This document shows positions 9,546 through 19,138 of a stretch of 64,000 nt of DNA, piece by piece. Within the stretch, counting starts at the first letter, position 1, and each line of letters begins with the position of its first letter. A model generated the notes under the pieces. The model had not been told where the DNA came from. It saw nothing but the letters and a program-made list of their open reading frames with translations, and did not search any database. Location: positions 1,454,903 through 1,518,902 of the forward strand of contig JAVSMP010000001.1 in NCBI GenBank assembly GCA_032027145.1, in the 5' to 3' direction. Origin of the DNA: Ignavibacterium sp. (GTDB taxonomy: Bacteria > Bacteroidota > Ignavibacteria > Ignavibacteriales > Ignavibacteriaceae). A program made the position numbers and the translations under genes.

Positions 9546-10673
9546 ATGAAAATAGGAATTACCTGTTATCCTACATACGGCGGCAGTGGAGTTATTGCTA
9601 CAGAGCTTGGTAAAGAACTTGCATTGCGTGGTCATGAGGTTCATTTTATTAGTTATGCTCTTCCATTCCGATTAACAAAATACATTGATAATATATTTTT
9701 CCACGAGGTTGATACAACCAGCTATCCATTGTTCGAATTTCCATTTTATGCTCTTTCACTTGCCAGCAAAATGTGTGAAGTAGCTGAGTTTGAAAAACTG
9801 GATTTATTACATGTTCATTATGCAATTCCTCATGCCATCTCTGCTTTTTTAGCTAAACAAATTGTTAAGAACAAAAAATTAAAAGTTACTACAACATTGC
9901 ACGGAACTGATATTACTTTGGTAGGATTAGAACCTTCTTTTTTGCCTTTAGTTAAATTTAGTATTGAGCAGAGTGATGGTGTAACTGCTGTATCGCGGTT
10001 TCTTAAAGAAAAAACTCAGACTAATTATTATATAGAAAAAGAAATAGATATAATTCCGAATTTTGTAGATACTGAAATATTTAAAAAAGTATCTATTGAT
10101 GATTGCTCATTTAGAAAGCGGATTGCACCTCACAATGAAAAGATTTTAGTTCACACTTCCAACTTCAGAGTAGTTAAGCGGGTCAATGATGTTATAAAAA
10201 TTTTTAATTCAGTACAAAAAGAAATACCATCTAAGTTGTTATTGGTTGGCGATGGACCAGACAGATTTGAATGTGAAAGACTTGTAAGAGAATTAAATCT
10301 TACTGATAATGTTAAGTTTCTTGGCAAACAGGATGGTTTGGTTGAAATCTTAAGTTCATCCGATTTATTTTTAATCCCATCACAATCAGAAAGTTTTGGT
10401 TTAGCAGCTCTTGAAGCAATGGCTTGTGGTTTACCTGTAATCAGCTCCAGCGTTGGCGGATTGCCTGAGCTTGTTAAACATAATGAATGCGGTTTTATTT
10501 CTGAAATTGGAGATACTGATCGAATGGCTAAATACAGTCTTGATCTTCTTACAAACGAAAAGAAATACGAAGTATTCTCACAAAATGCACGCAGCCGGGC
10601 TGTTAGTAAGTTTGATAAATCAATTATAGTTCCTATGTATGAGGAACATTACAAAAAAATATTAAGTGTATAA
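9546..10673 (+). CDS. bshA: BshA, N-acetylglucosaminyl L-malate synthase (bacillithiol)
   Basis: A GT4 glycosyltransferase that joins UDP-GlcNAc to L-malate, the first step of bacillithiol synthesis. The N-terminus GITCYPTYGGSGVIATELG and the FISYALPFRL segment are characteristic of BshA. So are HVHYAIPHA and the C-terminal sugar-nucleotide motif SESFGLAALEAMACGLPV. Its 375 residues match the family. It opens a four-gene plus operon that contains neither bshB nor bshC. The bacilliredoxin gene at the left edge of the window supports an active bacillithiol system. Confidence 0.93.
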   Translation: MKIGITCYPTYGGSGVIATELGKELALRGHEVHFISYALPFRLTKYIDNIFFHEVDTTSYPLFEFPFYALSLASKMCEVAEFEKLDLLHVHYAIPHAISAFLAKQIVKNKKLKVTTTLHGTDITLVGLEPSFLPLVKFSIEQSDGVTAVSRFLKEKTQTNYYIEKEIDIIPNFVDTEIFKKVSIDDCSFRKRIAPHNEKILVHTSNFRVVKRVNDVIKIFNSVQKEIPSKLLLVGDGPDRFECERLVRELNLTDNVKFLGKQDGLVEILSSSDLFLIPSQSESFGLAALEAMACGLPVISSSVGGLPELVKHNECGFISEIGDTDRMAKYSLDLLTNEKKYEVFSQNARSRAVSKFDKSIIVPMYEEHYKKILSV

Positions 10674-10674
10674 A

Positions 10675-11097
10675 ATGATTATCTATTGTGCCGGTCCGAT
10701 AAAAGGCAATACAGAATATAGAGACAACTATTCTAAAGTTGTAGAAATTGTCGAATCATTAGGGCATACTGCTCTTTCTGAAATGAGTAAGAAATTTCTT
10801 TCTTCCATTCCTCTCAGTCCAAAACAGATTTATGCCAGAGATATGAAATGGCTTGAAGGAAGCAAGTTAATGATTGCAGAGATTTCAGGTCCAAGTCTTG
10901 GAGTTGGATTTGAGATTGCGTATTCACTTTTTGTAAAGAAGATAAATGTATTGGCTGTCTATAGCTCTGAGGCACCAAATTTATCTTCGATGATATTAGG
11001 CTGCAATAATCCAAAGCTTCTTATAGCCAAATACACTGACTCTGATGATTTGACTAAAGTAATTAATGATTTCATCCTCAAAAACGGAAGTAATTGA
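10675..11097 (+). CDS. Nucleoside 2-deoxyribosyltransferase-like protein
   Basis: A member of the nucleoside 2-deoxyribosyltransferase fold (also DNPH1/RCL-like), 140 residues. It has IYCAGPIKGN at the N-terminus, a Tyr-Ala-Arg-Asp helix (QIYARDMKWL), and ISGPSLGVGFEIAYSL with the Glu expected as nucleophile. I use the ATG at 10675, one base after the bshA stop; a GTG start 9 nt upstream would overlap bshA. Such enzymes exchange bases or hydrolyse deoxynucleoside monophosphates. The actual substrate is unknown. Confidence 0.75.
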   Translation: MIIYCAGPIKGNTEYRDNYSKVVEIVESLGHTALSEMSKKFLSSIPLSPKQIYARDMKWLEGSKLMIAEISGPSLGVGFEIAYSLFVKKINVLAVYSSEAPNLSSMILGCNNPKLLIAKYTDSDDLTKVINDFILKNGSN

Positions 11098-11522
11098 ACG
11101 AAAAAGATTTTATTGACAAGACTGTTATTACAATTCAATCCTACGGTCTTAAAAGATTCCCATCGGATTTTTATGATCCCGCTCATCTTATAAAAATCTC
11201 TATCCCGGTTAAAACACTTATGTTAGGAAAAGAATTTTTTGGCACTCATCAAGTGCTAACAACAGATGGTGCTCTGATCTATCAGGCTGAAACATTGAAT
11301 GAAGCAAGATTTTTTATTTATAGCTCGGTTAACAGAAATGGTATAACCCATTTGCCTGAAGACAAAAACCTGATTGATCAAACAATCAAAGAGTATCATC
11401 ATTATCTTGATGGTTTGATTTCTATGATAATATCCGAATATAAAAAAGCATTTCCGGGAGGAAAGGATTCATTATCAGTTTCAAATAAGATTTTCCAGAA
11501 ATTAAATATTATCAGGTACTGA
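11094..11522 (+). CDS. Protein of unknown function in the bshA operon
   Basis: I do not recognise this 142-residue protein. It is soluble, with no signal or membrane segment. Residues 22-60 look like beta strands (AHLIKISIPVKTLMLGKEF) and the C-terminus is helical (DQTIKEYHHYLDGLISMII). The start is a TTG embedded in TTGA, overlapping the stop of the previous gene. Its own stop overlaps the ATG of the methyltransferase gene (TGATG). Tight coupling on both sides makes it a real gene. Codon use resembles its neighbours. Confidence 0.7.
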   Translation: MNEKDFIDKTVITIQSYGLKRFPSDFYDPAHLIKISIPVKTLMLGKEFFGTHQVLTTDGALIYQAETLNEARFFIYSSVNRNGITHLPEDKNLIDQTIKEYHHYLDGLISMIISEYKKAFPGGKDSLSVSNKIFQKLNIIRY

Positions 11523-12955
11523 TGACTGTTGAAGTTTCTGACAGAATATATAATTACATCTCTGCTCTTTATGGTAGAGAATCTGCCGATAAATATCTTG
11601 TCTTTATTAAAAGGGAACCAACACAATATATAAGAGTAAATACTTCCAAAATCAGTAGAGATGAGCTTTCATCTATCCTCGTTAAAAAATATCAGATAAA
11701 AACAGAACAAGTAAATAATTTTGAAAATGTTTTAAAAGTATCTGAAGGGCAGGATAGAATCGGGAAAACTATTGAGCATATACTTGGATTTTATTACATA
11801 CAATCTTTATCATCAATGCTGCCGCCGCTGGTTATTAATCCTGATCATAATGATATTGTTATGGACCTTTGCGGGGCACCGGGTTCAAAATCCACTCAAC
11901 TGGCTGAACTTATGAATGGCAAAGGAACTTTAATAATAAATGAAGTTGATAATGAAAGGATTAAATCTCTGGTCTTTAATCTGGAAAGGATGATAGTAAT
12001 TAATGCTTCTGTTATTCATTCTAAAGGTGAAGTATTAAGCAAGATTTATAATAATTATTTTACAAAAGTATTAGTTGATGCACCCTGCAGCGGATTGGGT
12101 ATTATACAAAAAAAAGGTGAAGTGAATAAGTGGTGGTCACTTGATCATGTTCAAAGATTGCAGCAGCTTCAAATCAGATTACTTGTTTCTGCAATTAAAA
12201 TGGCAAAAGCAGGTGCTGAAATTGTTTATTCGACTTGTACTTTATCAGTTGAAGAAAATGAAATGGTTATTGATAAAATTCTTGAAAAGTATCCTGTTAA
12301 ACTCGAACAAGTAAAATTACCAGTACCAACACATCAGGCATTTACTGAATATGATAATTTCAAATTTAATCCTGAATTGAAAAAGGCAGTCAGAGTGCTG
12401 CCCTGGGAAATTGATTCTGACGGCTTCTTCCTTGTTAAAATGATAAAGACTGATAAGACAGATACGAATGAGAAGGGAGCACTTCACCAGACTGATTATA
12501 AAATTGTTGAAAGTAACCATAGAACAATAAAACCATATTTGGATTATGTAACAGAACATTTTGGAGTAGATAAAAATACGCTGGATAATTATAGATTTAT
12601 TTTCAGAGGCAAGGATATTTTTTTTGTAACAAAAGACTGGCATGATGAAAATATCGGATTGTTTAATAGAATTGGTTTGAAGTTTGGCACATTGGATAAG
12701 AAGGAGCGTATAACTTTTAATTCCCAAGCTGCTCAGATTTTAGAAAAACATATATCTAAGTTTATCTATCACTTAAAAGATGAAGACGAACTTCATAGTT
12801 ATATAACCGGATGGAAAATAAAGGATGCTGATATTCCGTTAGGGCAGTATGTTGTAAAATATAATAACTGGATGCTTGGAACTGCTGTTATGACAAATGA
12901 AGGTTTAAAGAGCAGATTTCCGCGGACAAAAAGAACACAGCGTTTTGATTTCTGA
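11522..12955 (+). CDS. RsmF/NOL1-NOP2-sun family rRNA m5C methyltransferase
   Basis: A SAM-dependent RNA cytosine-C5 methyltransferase. The SAM motif is MDLCGAPGSKSTQLAELM near residue 117, motif IV is LVDAPCSGLG with one catalytic Cys, and motif VI is VYSTCTLSVEENE with the second. At 477 residues it has a C-terminal extension (about 300-477) with RFIFRGKDIFFVT and a PUA-like tail, as in RsmF (YebU). A 16S rRNA target is inferred. It is the last gene of the bshA operon and its stop codon lies inside a strong terminator. Confidence 0.85.
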   Translation: MTVEVSDRIYNYISALYGRESADKYLVFIKREPTQYIRVNTSKISRDELSSILVKKYQIKTEQVNNFENVLKVSEGQDRIGKTIEHILGFYYIQSLSSMLPPLVINPDHNDIVMDLCGAPGSKSTQLAELMNGKGTLIINEVDNERIKSLVFNLERMIVINASVIHSKGEVLSKIYNNYFTKVLVDAPCSGLGIIQKKGEVNKWWSLDHVQRLQQLQIRLLVSAIKMAKAGAEIVYSTCTLSVEENEMVIDKILEKYPVKLEQVKLPVPTHQAFTEYDNFKFNPELKKAVRVLPWEIDSDGFFLVKMIKTDKTDTNEKGALHQTDYKIVESNHRTIKPYLDYVTEHFGVDKNTLDNYRFIFRGKDIFFVTKDWHDENIGLFNRIGLKFGTLDKKERITFNSQAAQILEKHISKFIYHLKDEDELHSYITGWKIKDADIPLGQYVVKYNNWMLGTAVMTNEGLKSRFPRTKRTQRFDF

Positions 12956-12981
12956 TTTATCTCAGATAAATCATTTTTTTT
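12953..12981 (+). terminator. Intrinsic terminator of the bshA operon
   Basis: TGATTTATC (12953-12961) pairs perfectly with GATAAATCA (12965-12973) around a TCA loop, followed by eight T residues. The 5' stem begins with the TGA stop of the methyltransferase gene, and the hairpin also contains the last codons of the convergent deacetylase gene. It is directional: the minus strand has no T-run after the stem. Confidence 0.85.
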
Positions 12982-14396
12982 GTTTGACTAAAATTACTCC
13001 CAAAATTTAAAGATGCCCCGTCTATTTGCAGTCTGTATAGATAAACTCCCGAACTCAAATTAAACTGGTCAATATTAAAGTTTACCGTATGTAAGCCAGC
13101 ATTCTGATATTTATTTACTAAAACAGCAACTTCTTTTCCAAGCACATCATATACTTTTAAGCTAACAAATTGTCTGCTTCCTAAAGAATACCGGATGTTT
13201 GTTGCCGGGTTAAACGGATTAGGATAATTTTGAAAAAGTATAAAATCGTTTAACAATATTTCTTCATTGTTTATATCAGTAGAGGTAACTGGTGAAATGC
13301 TTAGTATTCCTTTATCCGGAATTACATTTAATAAAACCTTTCTGATCGAATTTTCTAATATAGTTGGCAATGTATCTATTTTTGTGTTTTGCTGAACTCT
13401 TACATAATGCCAGCTCTCAGGAATCTTTACATAAGCAGTTAAAGGATAATTATAAATTTCATTATCAAGATTATCGGTAACATTGATTTCAATTAATTGA
13501 CTGTTAGATGTTAATATCTGATATTCGGCTGCTTCGCGCTGTTTTATATATCGGGTAATATTTCCGACAGTTTCAACCCATATTTCTTTGTTTAATGATT
13601 TTACTTCCAGCCAATCGCATAACCATCCGAGCCATTCATTTGTTACCGGTTCATAAATTCCGTTATTAATTAAAGATTGTAATTCATTGAATGGAACAAC
13701 ATCATGAATTATTATCATTCCCCATTGCTTTTTTGTAACAGCATTACCAAACCAATTAATAAAAGAATATAATTCATCCAGATCGTCATCAACAAAATTT
13801 CTTGGCATACTGAACTCAACAACTTTTGCTTTTAAACTAAACCAATCATTTCCGAAAAGAACTGAGTCGTTTGCAGTCTGCCCGAGTGTTCTGCCATTTT
13901 CATAAAATAATTTTGCAGCAGAATCAACTAAAGAGTTGTGCAGTGTATAAGGGTAATTAAGTGAAATACATTTTTGGAAAGGAATTTTCTGTTCAATAAA
14001 TACTTTTGATTGATACAATTCATATAATAAGGTTCCAGGAGAATTAATATTTCCCCAATCAAGATTTGGAAGTGTATCATGATTCATTGTATGAGAACCA
14101 ACTTCATGTCCATCGGCGGCAATCATCTGAAAATCACTCCAACGTCCGTATCTCCAGATTAACGGCTGATTATCTTCTGCAAGATAAGGCGGTAACACAT
14201 AAAACGTGCCCTTAAAACCATATTGGTTTAACAACGGTCTCACATTAGTGCTATGGGTTAGCAAACCATCATCAAATGTTAAACTGAAAGCAGCTTTTTT
14301 GTCATCAGCATAGTTAGAAAAGGTTAATGCTCCATAACCTTGTGAATATATTATTCTGGATACGGCGAAGAAAAGTATTATTAAATATCTGATCAT
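12957..14396 (-). CDS. Secreted polysaccharide deacetylase with type IX sorting domain
   Basis: An exported NodB-fold carbohydrate esterase, 479 residues. A signal peptide covers residues 1-19. FSLTFDDGLLTH (about 37-48) holds the catalytic Asp and metal Asp, and GSHTMNHD (about 97-104) holds the metal-binding His pair. The C-terminal 85 residues are a Por-type sorting domain with NYPNPFNPATNIRYSL, VYDVLGKEVAVLVN and a final SGVYLYRL block. It is therefore probably exported by type IX secretion and surface-anchored. It is separated from the convergent methyltransferase gene by a single base. The substrate is unknown (peptidoglycan, chitin or exopolysaccharide). Confidence 0.85.
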   Translation of the reverse strand: MIRYLIILFFAVSRIIYSQGYGALTFSNYADDKKAAFSLTFDDGLLTHSTNVRPLLNQYGFKGTFYVLPPYLAEDNQPLIWRYGRWSDFQMIAADGHEVGSHTMNHDTLPNLDWGNINSPGTLLYELYQSKVFIEQKIPFQKCISLNYPYTLHNSLVDSAAKLFYENGRTLGQTANDSVLFGNDWFSLKAKVVEFSMPRNFVDDDLDELYSFINWFGNAVTKKQWGMIIIHDVVPFNELQSLINNGIYEPVTNEWLGWLCDWLEVKSLNKEIWVETVGNITRYIKQREAAEYQILTSNSQLIEINVTDNLDNEIYNYPLTAYVKIPESWHYVRVQQNTKIDTLPTILENSIRKVLLNVIPDKGILSISPVTSTDINNEEILLNDFILFQNYPNPFNPATNIRYSLGSRQFVSLKVYDVLGKEVAVLVNKYQNAGLHTVNFNIDQFNLSSGVYLYRLQIDGASLNFGSNFSQTKKMIYLR

Positions 14397-14492
14397 CTTA
14401 AAATAAATTTTACATGTAAAGATACATCTTAATAAAACATTTTACCCAGCTGAATGTATTATTCAGATAATATTATATTTGCTCGTGATTAT

Positions 14493-17270
14493 TCACAAAT
14501 ACTTCTTTAAATATTTTCCGGTCCACGAATTGATATTTTCTGCGATCTCTTCAGGTGTTCCGGCAGCAACAACTTCTCCGCCTTTATCTCCGGCTTCGGG
14601 ACCAAGGTCAATTACATAATCAGCGCATTTAATTACATCAAGGTTATGTTCAATTATTACAACAGAATTATTTCTTTCTAAAAGTAAATTAAAACAATTA
14701 AGCAGTTTGGAAATATCATGAAAATGCAGACCCGTTGTTGGCTCATCGAAGATAAAAAGTAAATGTCTTCTATCTCTTTGTGCAGTTAAGTAAGATGCTA
14801 ATTTAATTCTTTGAGCTTCGCCGCCTGATAGTGTATTTGAAGGCTGACCAAGTTTTATATAATTTAATCCTACATCTGCAAGCATTTGCAATAGTCTTGT
14901 AATTTTTTCCTGTCCTTCAAAAAAAGTCAAAGCTTCATCTACAGTCATATCCAGTACATCAACAAGATTTTTTCCTTTATAAGTAATCTCTCTTATTTCT
15001 TTCTTATATCTTGTTCCGTTACAATCATCACATTCAAGATACAGATCAGCTAAAAACTGCATCTCAACTTTTATATAGCCGTCACCCTGGCAAGTTTCGC
15101 ATCTTCCGCCGGGAACATTAAAAGAAAAATAACCGGGTTTATATCCTCTTGCTTTTGCCTGATGAGTTGATGCAAATAATTCTCTGATTAATTCAAATGC
15201 TTTAATATAGCTGATAGGATTAGATCTTGGAGATTTGCCAATCGGAGACTGATCAACAATAACAACATCATCAATGTATTCGCCGCCTTTTATTTCATCA
15301 TACTTTCCTACAAAAGACGGAGCGTTACCAAGATATTTTGCAAGCCCTGCATAAAAAATATCATGTATTAGCGTACTCTTGCCCGAACCACTTACTCCGG
15401 TTATCACAACAAATTTGTTTAAAGGGATTTCAACATTAATATTTTTAAGATTGTTTTCTTTTGCCCCGATTATTTTAACAGATTTAGTTTTCTTCTCATT
15501 TCTTTTTTCAGGTAGCGGTATTGAAAGTTCTCCGGCTAAATATTTACCGGTAATGGAATTTTTATCTTGAATAATTTCGTTGTAATTACCAATTGCAACT
15601 ATTTCACCACCCTCAATTCCAGCTTTAGGACCCATATCAAAAATAAGATCAGCTTCTTTCATCATTTCAGCATCGTGTTCAACTACCAGAATAGAATTAC
15701 CAATATCTCTCAAATCCTTCAATATTTTAATCAGTTTAGAATTATCCCTGGGATGTAAACCAATACTCGGCTCATCCAAAACATACAATGTTCCAACAAG
15801 AGCAGAGCCGAGAGAAGTTGCAAGATTAATGCGTTGGGATTCACCACCCGAAAGAGTATTACTGTAACGGTCAAGTGTAAGGTATCCAATGCCTACATTA
15901 TTAAGAAATGTAAGTCTTTTAATAATTTCACTCAAAATTCTTTCAGCAACTTTAAGATCGTAATCCGAGAGTTTTAGATTATTAAAAAATTCAAGTGATT
16001 TTTCAATCGGCATCTGAACAACTTCGTGAATAGACTTATTATCAATTTTTACCTGAAGTGCTTCTCGTCTTAACCGGGATCCTTTGCATGCAGGGCATAA
16101 TGTATAACCGCGGTATCTGCTTAACATAACCCTTACATGAAGTTTATAAGTTTTTCTTTCAAGTTCTTCAAAGAAGTGATCAAGTCCTTTATATTTTCCA
16201 AATCCTTTTCGAATCATGAAAAGCTGTTCCTCGGTTAATTGCTTATAAGGAATATGAATCGGAAATTTATAATCGCGTGCACATTGAATTAAATCTCTTA
16301 AATATGAACTATACTTAGCACCTTTATAAGGTGCGATAGCTCCATCAGCAATAGTAAGATTAGGATTTGGAATTACCAGATTCATATCAATGCCGATAAC
16401 TTTACTGAATCCCTGGCAAACCGGACAAGCACCAAATGGATTATTAAATGAAAAAAATCTCGGCTCAGGTTCTTCGTATCTTACACCGCAGCATTCATAA
16501 AACTTATTGAACTCCTGTTGTTCACCGGTATCAGCATTAATGATTACAATTCTGTCTTTTCCTTCTTTAAAAGTAACTTCTATTGAATCAGATAATCTTT
16601 CTCTAACCTCGCCTTTAGTAATTTTAAAACGATCAACAACAACTTTAATATCTTTCTTATTCTTTGGCAGCTTCGCCTGGTCTTCATTAAGATCTACAAA
16701 TGTATTATTAAAGAAAACTCTGAAAAAACCCCGCTTCTTTAACAATTCAATTTCATCCTTTACAGAGCTTCCTTCGAGTCCATTAATAGGAAAAGCTAGA
16801 TAAAACCTTGTACCATCCTGCTGTTGTTCGAGCCACTCTGCAACAGTTCCTGTAGTAGCTTTCTTTACTTCTTTGCCGCAATGAAAGCAGATAGTTTTTC
16901 CAATTCTTGCGAACAATAATCTGAGATAATCATAAACTTCAGTTGTAGTTCCGACAGTTGATCTTGAATTACGTGATCCGGTTTTTTGTTCAATTGCAAC
17001 TGCAGGTGATATCCCCTGAATAAAATCTACATCTGGTTTATTCATTCTTTCGAGAAACTGTCTTGCATAGGATGAAAGACTTTCAACATATCTTCTTTGT
17101 CCTTCTGCATAAATAGTATCAAATACCAATGATGATTTTCCGCTTCCGCTTACTCCGGTAAAAACCACAAGTTTATTCCTTGGAATCTCGAAAGAAAGAT
17201 TCTTTAAATTGTGCTCGCGTGCACCTTTAACAATTATTTTCTTTTCTTTTACTGATTTAGAGTTTGGCAT
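14493..17270 (-). CDS. uvrA: UvrA, excinuclease ABC subunit A
   Basis: The DNA-damage sensor of nucleotide excision repair, 925 residues, full length. It has two ABC ATPase halves: Walker A GVSGSGKSS (about 39-47) and GVSGSGKST (about 644), each with an LSGGE signature (TLSGGESQRINLA and TLSGGEAQRIKLA). Zinc-binding Cys pairs are visible (CPVCQG, CPACKG, CETCQG, CDDCNG). It is a single-gene unit; uvrB is not in the window. A short hairpin at 14450-14466 lies downstream but lacks a T-run. Confidence 0.97.
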   Translation of the reverse strand: MPNSKSVKEKKIIVKGAREHNLKNLSFEIPRNKLVVFTGVSGSGKSSLVFDTIYAEGQRRYVESLSSYARQFLERMNKPDVDFIQGISPAVAIEQKTGSRNSRSTVGTTTEVYDYLRLLFARIGKTICFHCGKEVKKATTGTVAEWLEQQQDGTRFYLAFPINGLEGSSVKDEIELLKKRGFFRVFFNNTFVDLNEDQAKLPKNKKDIKVVVDRFKITKGEVRERLSDSIEVTFKEGKDRIVIINADTGEQQEFNKFYECCGVRYEEPEPRFFSFNNPFGACPVCQGFSKVIGIDMNLVIPNPNLTIADGAIAPYKGAKYSSYLRDLIQCARDYKFPIHIPYKQLTEEQLFMIRKGFGKYKGLDHFFEELERKTYKLHVRVMLSRYRGYTLCPACKGSRLRREALQVKIDNKSIHEVVQMPIEKSLEFFNNLKLSDYDLKVAERILSEIIKRLTFLNNVGIGYLTLDRYSNTLSGGESQRINLATSLGSALVGTLYVLDEPSIGLHPRDNSKLIKILKDLRDIGNSILVVEHDAEMMKEADLIFDMGPKAGIEGGEIVAIGNYNEIIQDKNSITGKYLAGELSIPLPEKRNEKKTKSVKIIGAKENNLKNINVEIPLNKFVVITGVSGSGKSTLIHDIFYAGLAKYLGNAPSFVGKYDEIKGGEYIDDVVIVDQSPIGKSPRSNPISYIKAFELIRELFASTHQAKARGYKPGYFSFNVPGGRCETCQGDGYIKVEMQFLADLYLECDDCNGTRYKKEIREITYKGKNLVDVLDMTVDEALTFFEGQEKITRLLQMLADVGLNYIKLGQPSNTLSGGEAQRIKLASYLTAQRDRRHLLFIFDEPTTGLHFHDISKLLNCFNLLLERNNSVVIIEHNLDVIKCADYVIDLGPEAGDKGGEVVAAGTPEEIAENINSWTGKYLKKYL

Positions 17271-17342
17271 AATGATTTGGTTAAGACGCAGGAGTTACTG
17301 TTATTATTCAGTTATTAAATTCAGAATAAATACACCCGGCAA

Positions 17343-18371
17343 TTATTTATTATTCTCCAGAGCTTTAAGCTCTAAAATTTTATCATCAAGAATTTTAATT
17401 TTTTCATTTAGTTCAATTATCTTTTCGTCAAGAACCTTTTCATATTCTTCTTTATCCCAGTATCCGCGTTCCTCAAAATAGCTTTTAAACAGCCAATTAT
17501 GTTTTAAGGCTTCCATATTTTCAGCAAGTCTTGAAGCTGAAGTTTTAGCATCTTCGCTAACTGTAACAAGGTTATTAAGAATTTGATTTAGTGTTTTTCC
17601 TTCTTTCCCTTTATCCGATACAAGTGAACCAAGTAATCCTTTACCTTCTGAAACACCGACCAGAACAGTATCCAACCGTGCTACCAGAGTATTAACATTA
17701 GTAACAACATCAGAAACACCTTTACCAAGTTCATCAAAAAGAGAAACGACACCTTTCAATTCATTAGTCAAAGAAACGAGGCTTTTATCAGCTGACTTAG
17801 TAAGTTCGGAAGCAACAGAATAAAGTTCATCATCATTAATAATTTTACCAAGGGTTCCATCTCCCTGATTAACTTTATAAACTATCTCAGCCAGATTTTT
17901 TGTCATATCTTTTGTATAAGCCATAATTCCCTGAGTTTCTCCGATAATATCAGCAAAACTTAAAGGCTCTTTAGAAAGAATTGTACCTTCATCCTTTATT
18001 TCACCTGCTTTTTCTGAGCCCATTGTTATTACAACAACTTTATTACCAACAAGTCCCTCAGTTTCAATACTTGCCTGCGAATCTGTTTTTATAAATCTTT
18101 TGATCTCTTCTTTTATTCGCATTGAAACTTCTACTCTGCCGCTTGTACCGCTTACAATATTTATACTTTTAACTGCACCAACATCAATACCCCCGAATCT
18201 TACCGATGCGCCATTCCGTAAACCTTCAGTATTTTTAAAGTAAGCCTTTATTGTAAATGTTGATGAAAAAAGCTGACCTTTATTACCTAAAAGGAAGATT
18301 AAAACAACTAACAAGGCGCTTCCTAAAAAGATAAAAATTCCAAGCTTTGCATTTGCAAGATTTTTAAACAT
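17343..18371 (-). CDS. MCE/MlaD-like lipid-binding component
   Basis: The periplasmic substrate-binding part of an MCE-type lipid transporter, 342 residues. One N-terminal transmembrane helix (about 9-27) is followed by an MCE domain with GLRNGASVRFGGIDVGAV (about 49-66). A long helical tail with heptad-like repeats (about 150-340) follows, ending in a Lys/Glu-rich coiled coil. It is longer than MlaD of Escherichia coli (about 180 residues), as is usual in the FCB group. It overlaps the ATPase stop (TAATG) and has a good AGGAG site inside the ATPase gene. Confidence 0.88.
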   Translation of the reverse strand: MFKNLANAKLGIFIFLGSALLVVLIFLLGNKGQLFSSTFTIKAYFKNTEGLRNGASVRFGGIDVGAVKSINIVSGTSGRVEVSMRIKEEIKRFIKTDSQASIETEGLVGNKVVVITMGSEKAGEIKDEGTILSKEPLSFADIIGETQGIMAYTKDMTKNLAEIVYKVNQGDGTLGKIINDDELYSVASELTKSADKSLVSLTNELKGVVSLFDELGKGVSDVVTNVNTLVARLDTVLVGVSEGKGLLGSLVSDKGKEGKTLNQILNNLVTVSEDAKTSASRLAENMEALKHNWLFKSYFEERGYWDKEEYEKVLDEKIIELNEKIKILDDKILELKALENNK

Positions 18372-19129
18372 TAATTTCTCCTGTTATGCTCTTGTATAAT
18401 TTCATTACTAAAGAAATTTCTTAAAAATGGATCTTGTGATGACTTTAAATCTGCAATACTTCCTTCTTTCATTATAACTCCGTCGTTAAGCATAATGGCT
18501 CTGTCAGCAATAATTTCTGCACAAAGCAAATCGTGTGTTACAATTATTGAAGTCATCTTTAAAGATTTTTGTAACTCAAGAATAAGTAAACTAATTTCTT
18601 TTGATGTAATTGGATCAAGACCAGTAGTTGGTTCATCATAAAACATCAACTTAGGATCTATTATTATTGCTCTCGCCAGTCCGATCCTTTTTTTCATTCC
18701 GCCTGAAAGTTCCGAAGGCATTTTATCAATAGCTTCTTCAAGTGAAACTTTTTCCAAAACTGATTTAACTTTTTCTAATCTTTCTTCGGGTGTAAAATTA
18801 AAATGCCTTATCAATGGAAATTCCAAATTCTCTCTAACCGTCATTGAGTCATAAAGTGCGGCTCCCTGAAATAAAAATCCAAAATCCTTCCTCAGATCAT
18901 TAAGCTGTTTCAGATCCATTGCAAGAACATCTTTACTGTCAATAAAAATTTCACCGGAATCCGGTTCCATCAATCTTACAATACATTTTAACAAAACACT
19001 TTTTCCGGTTCCGCTTTGTCCAAATACAACCATATTTTCACCTTCTTCAACTGTCAAAGACACATTTCGAAGGACACTAAGTGAATCGAATGATTTAGAA
19101 AGATTTTTTATTTCAACAACTTTATTCAT
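18371..19129 (-). CDS. MlaF-like ABC transporter ATPase
   Basis: The cytoplasmic ATPase of the Mla/MCE lipid transporter, 252 residues. Walker A is GQSGTGKSV, the signature is ELSGGMKKRIGLARAI (the GMKKR form typical of the Mla group), Walker B is MFYDEPTTGLD and the switch His is in VTHDLL. It lies 9 nt after the permease gene and overlaps the MCE gene. This E-F-D order is standard. The system moves phospholipids between inner and outer membranes; direction is not predictable from sequence. Confidence 0.9.
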   Translation of the reverse strand: MNKVVEIKNLSKSFDSLSVLRNVSLTVEEGENMVVFGQSGTGKSVLLKCIVRLMEPDSGEIFIDSKDVLAMDLKQLNDLRKDFGFLFQGAALYDSMTVRENLEFPLIRHFNFTPEERLEKVKSVLEKVSLEEAIDKMPSELSGGMKKRIGLARAIIIDPKLMFYDEPTTGLDPITSKEISLLILELQKSLKMTSIIVTHDLLCAEIIADRAIMLNDGVIMKEGSIADLKSSQDPFLRNFFSNEIIQEHNRRN

Positions 19130-19138
19130 AATAAACGA

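Noticed and set aside
14450-14466. Hairpin CTGAAT/ATTCAG after uvrA
   Set aside because: No T-run on the minus strand, and the stem is only 6 bp.
15379-15758. Plus-strand ORFs opposite uvrA
   Set aside because: They are antisense shadows of the uvrA coding frame; no ribosome-binding sites or recognisable domains.
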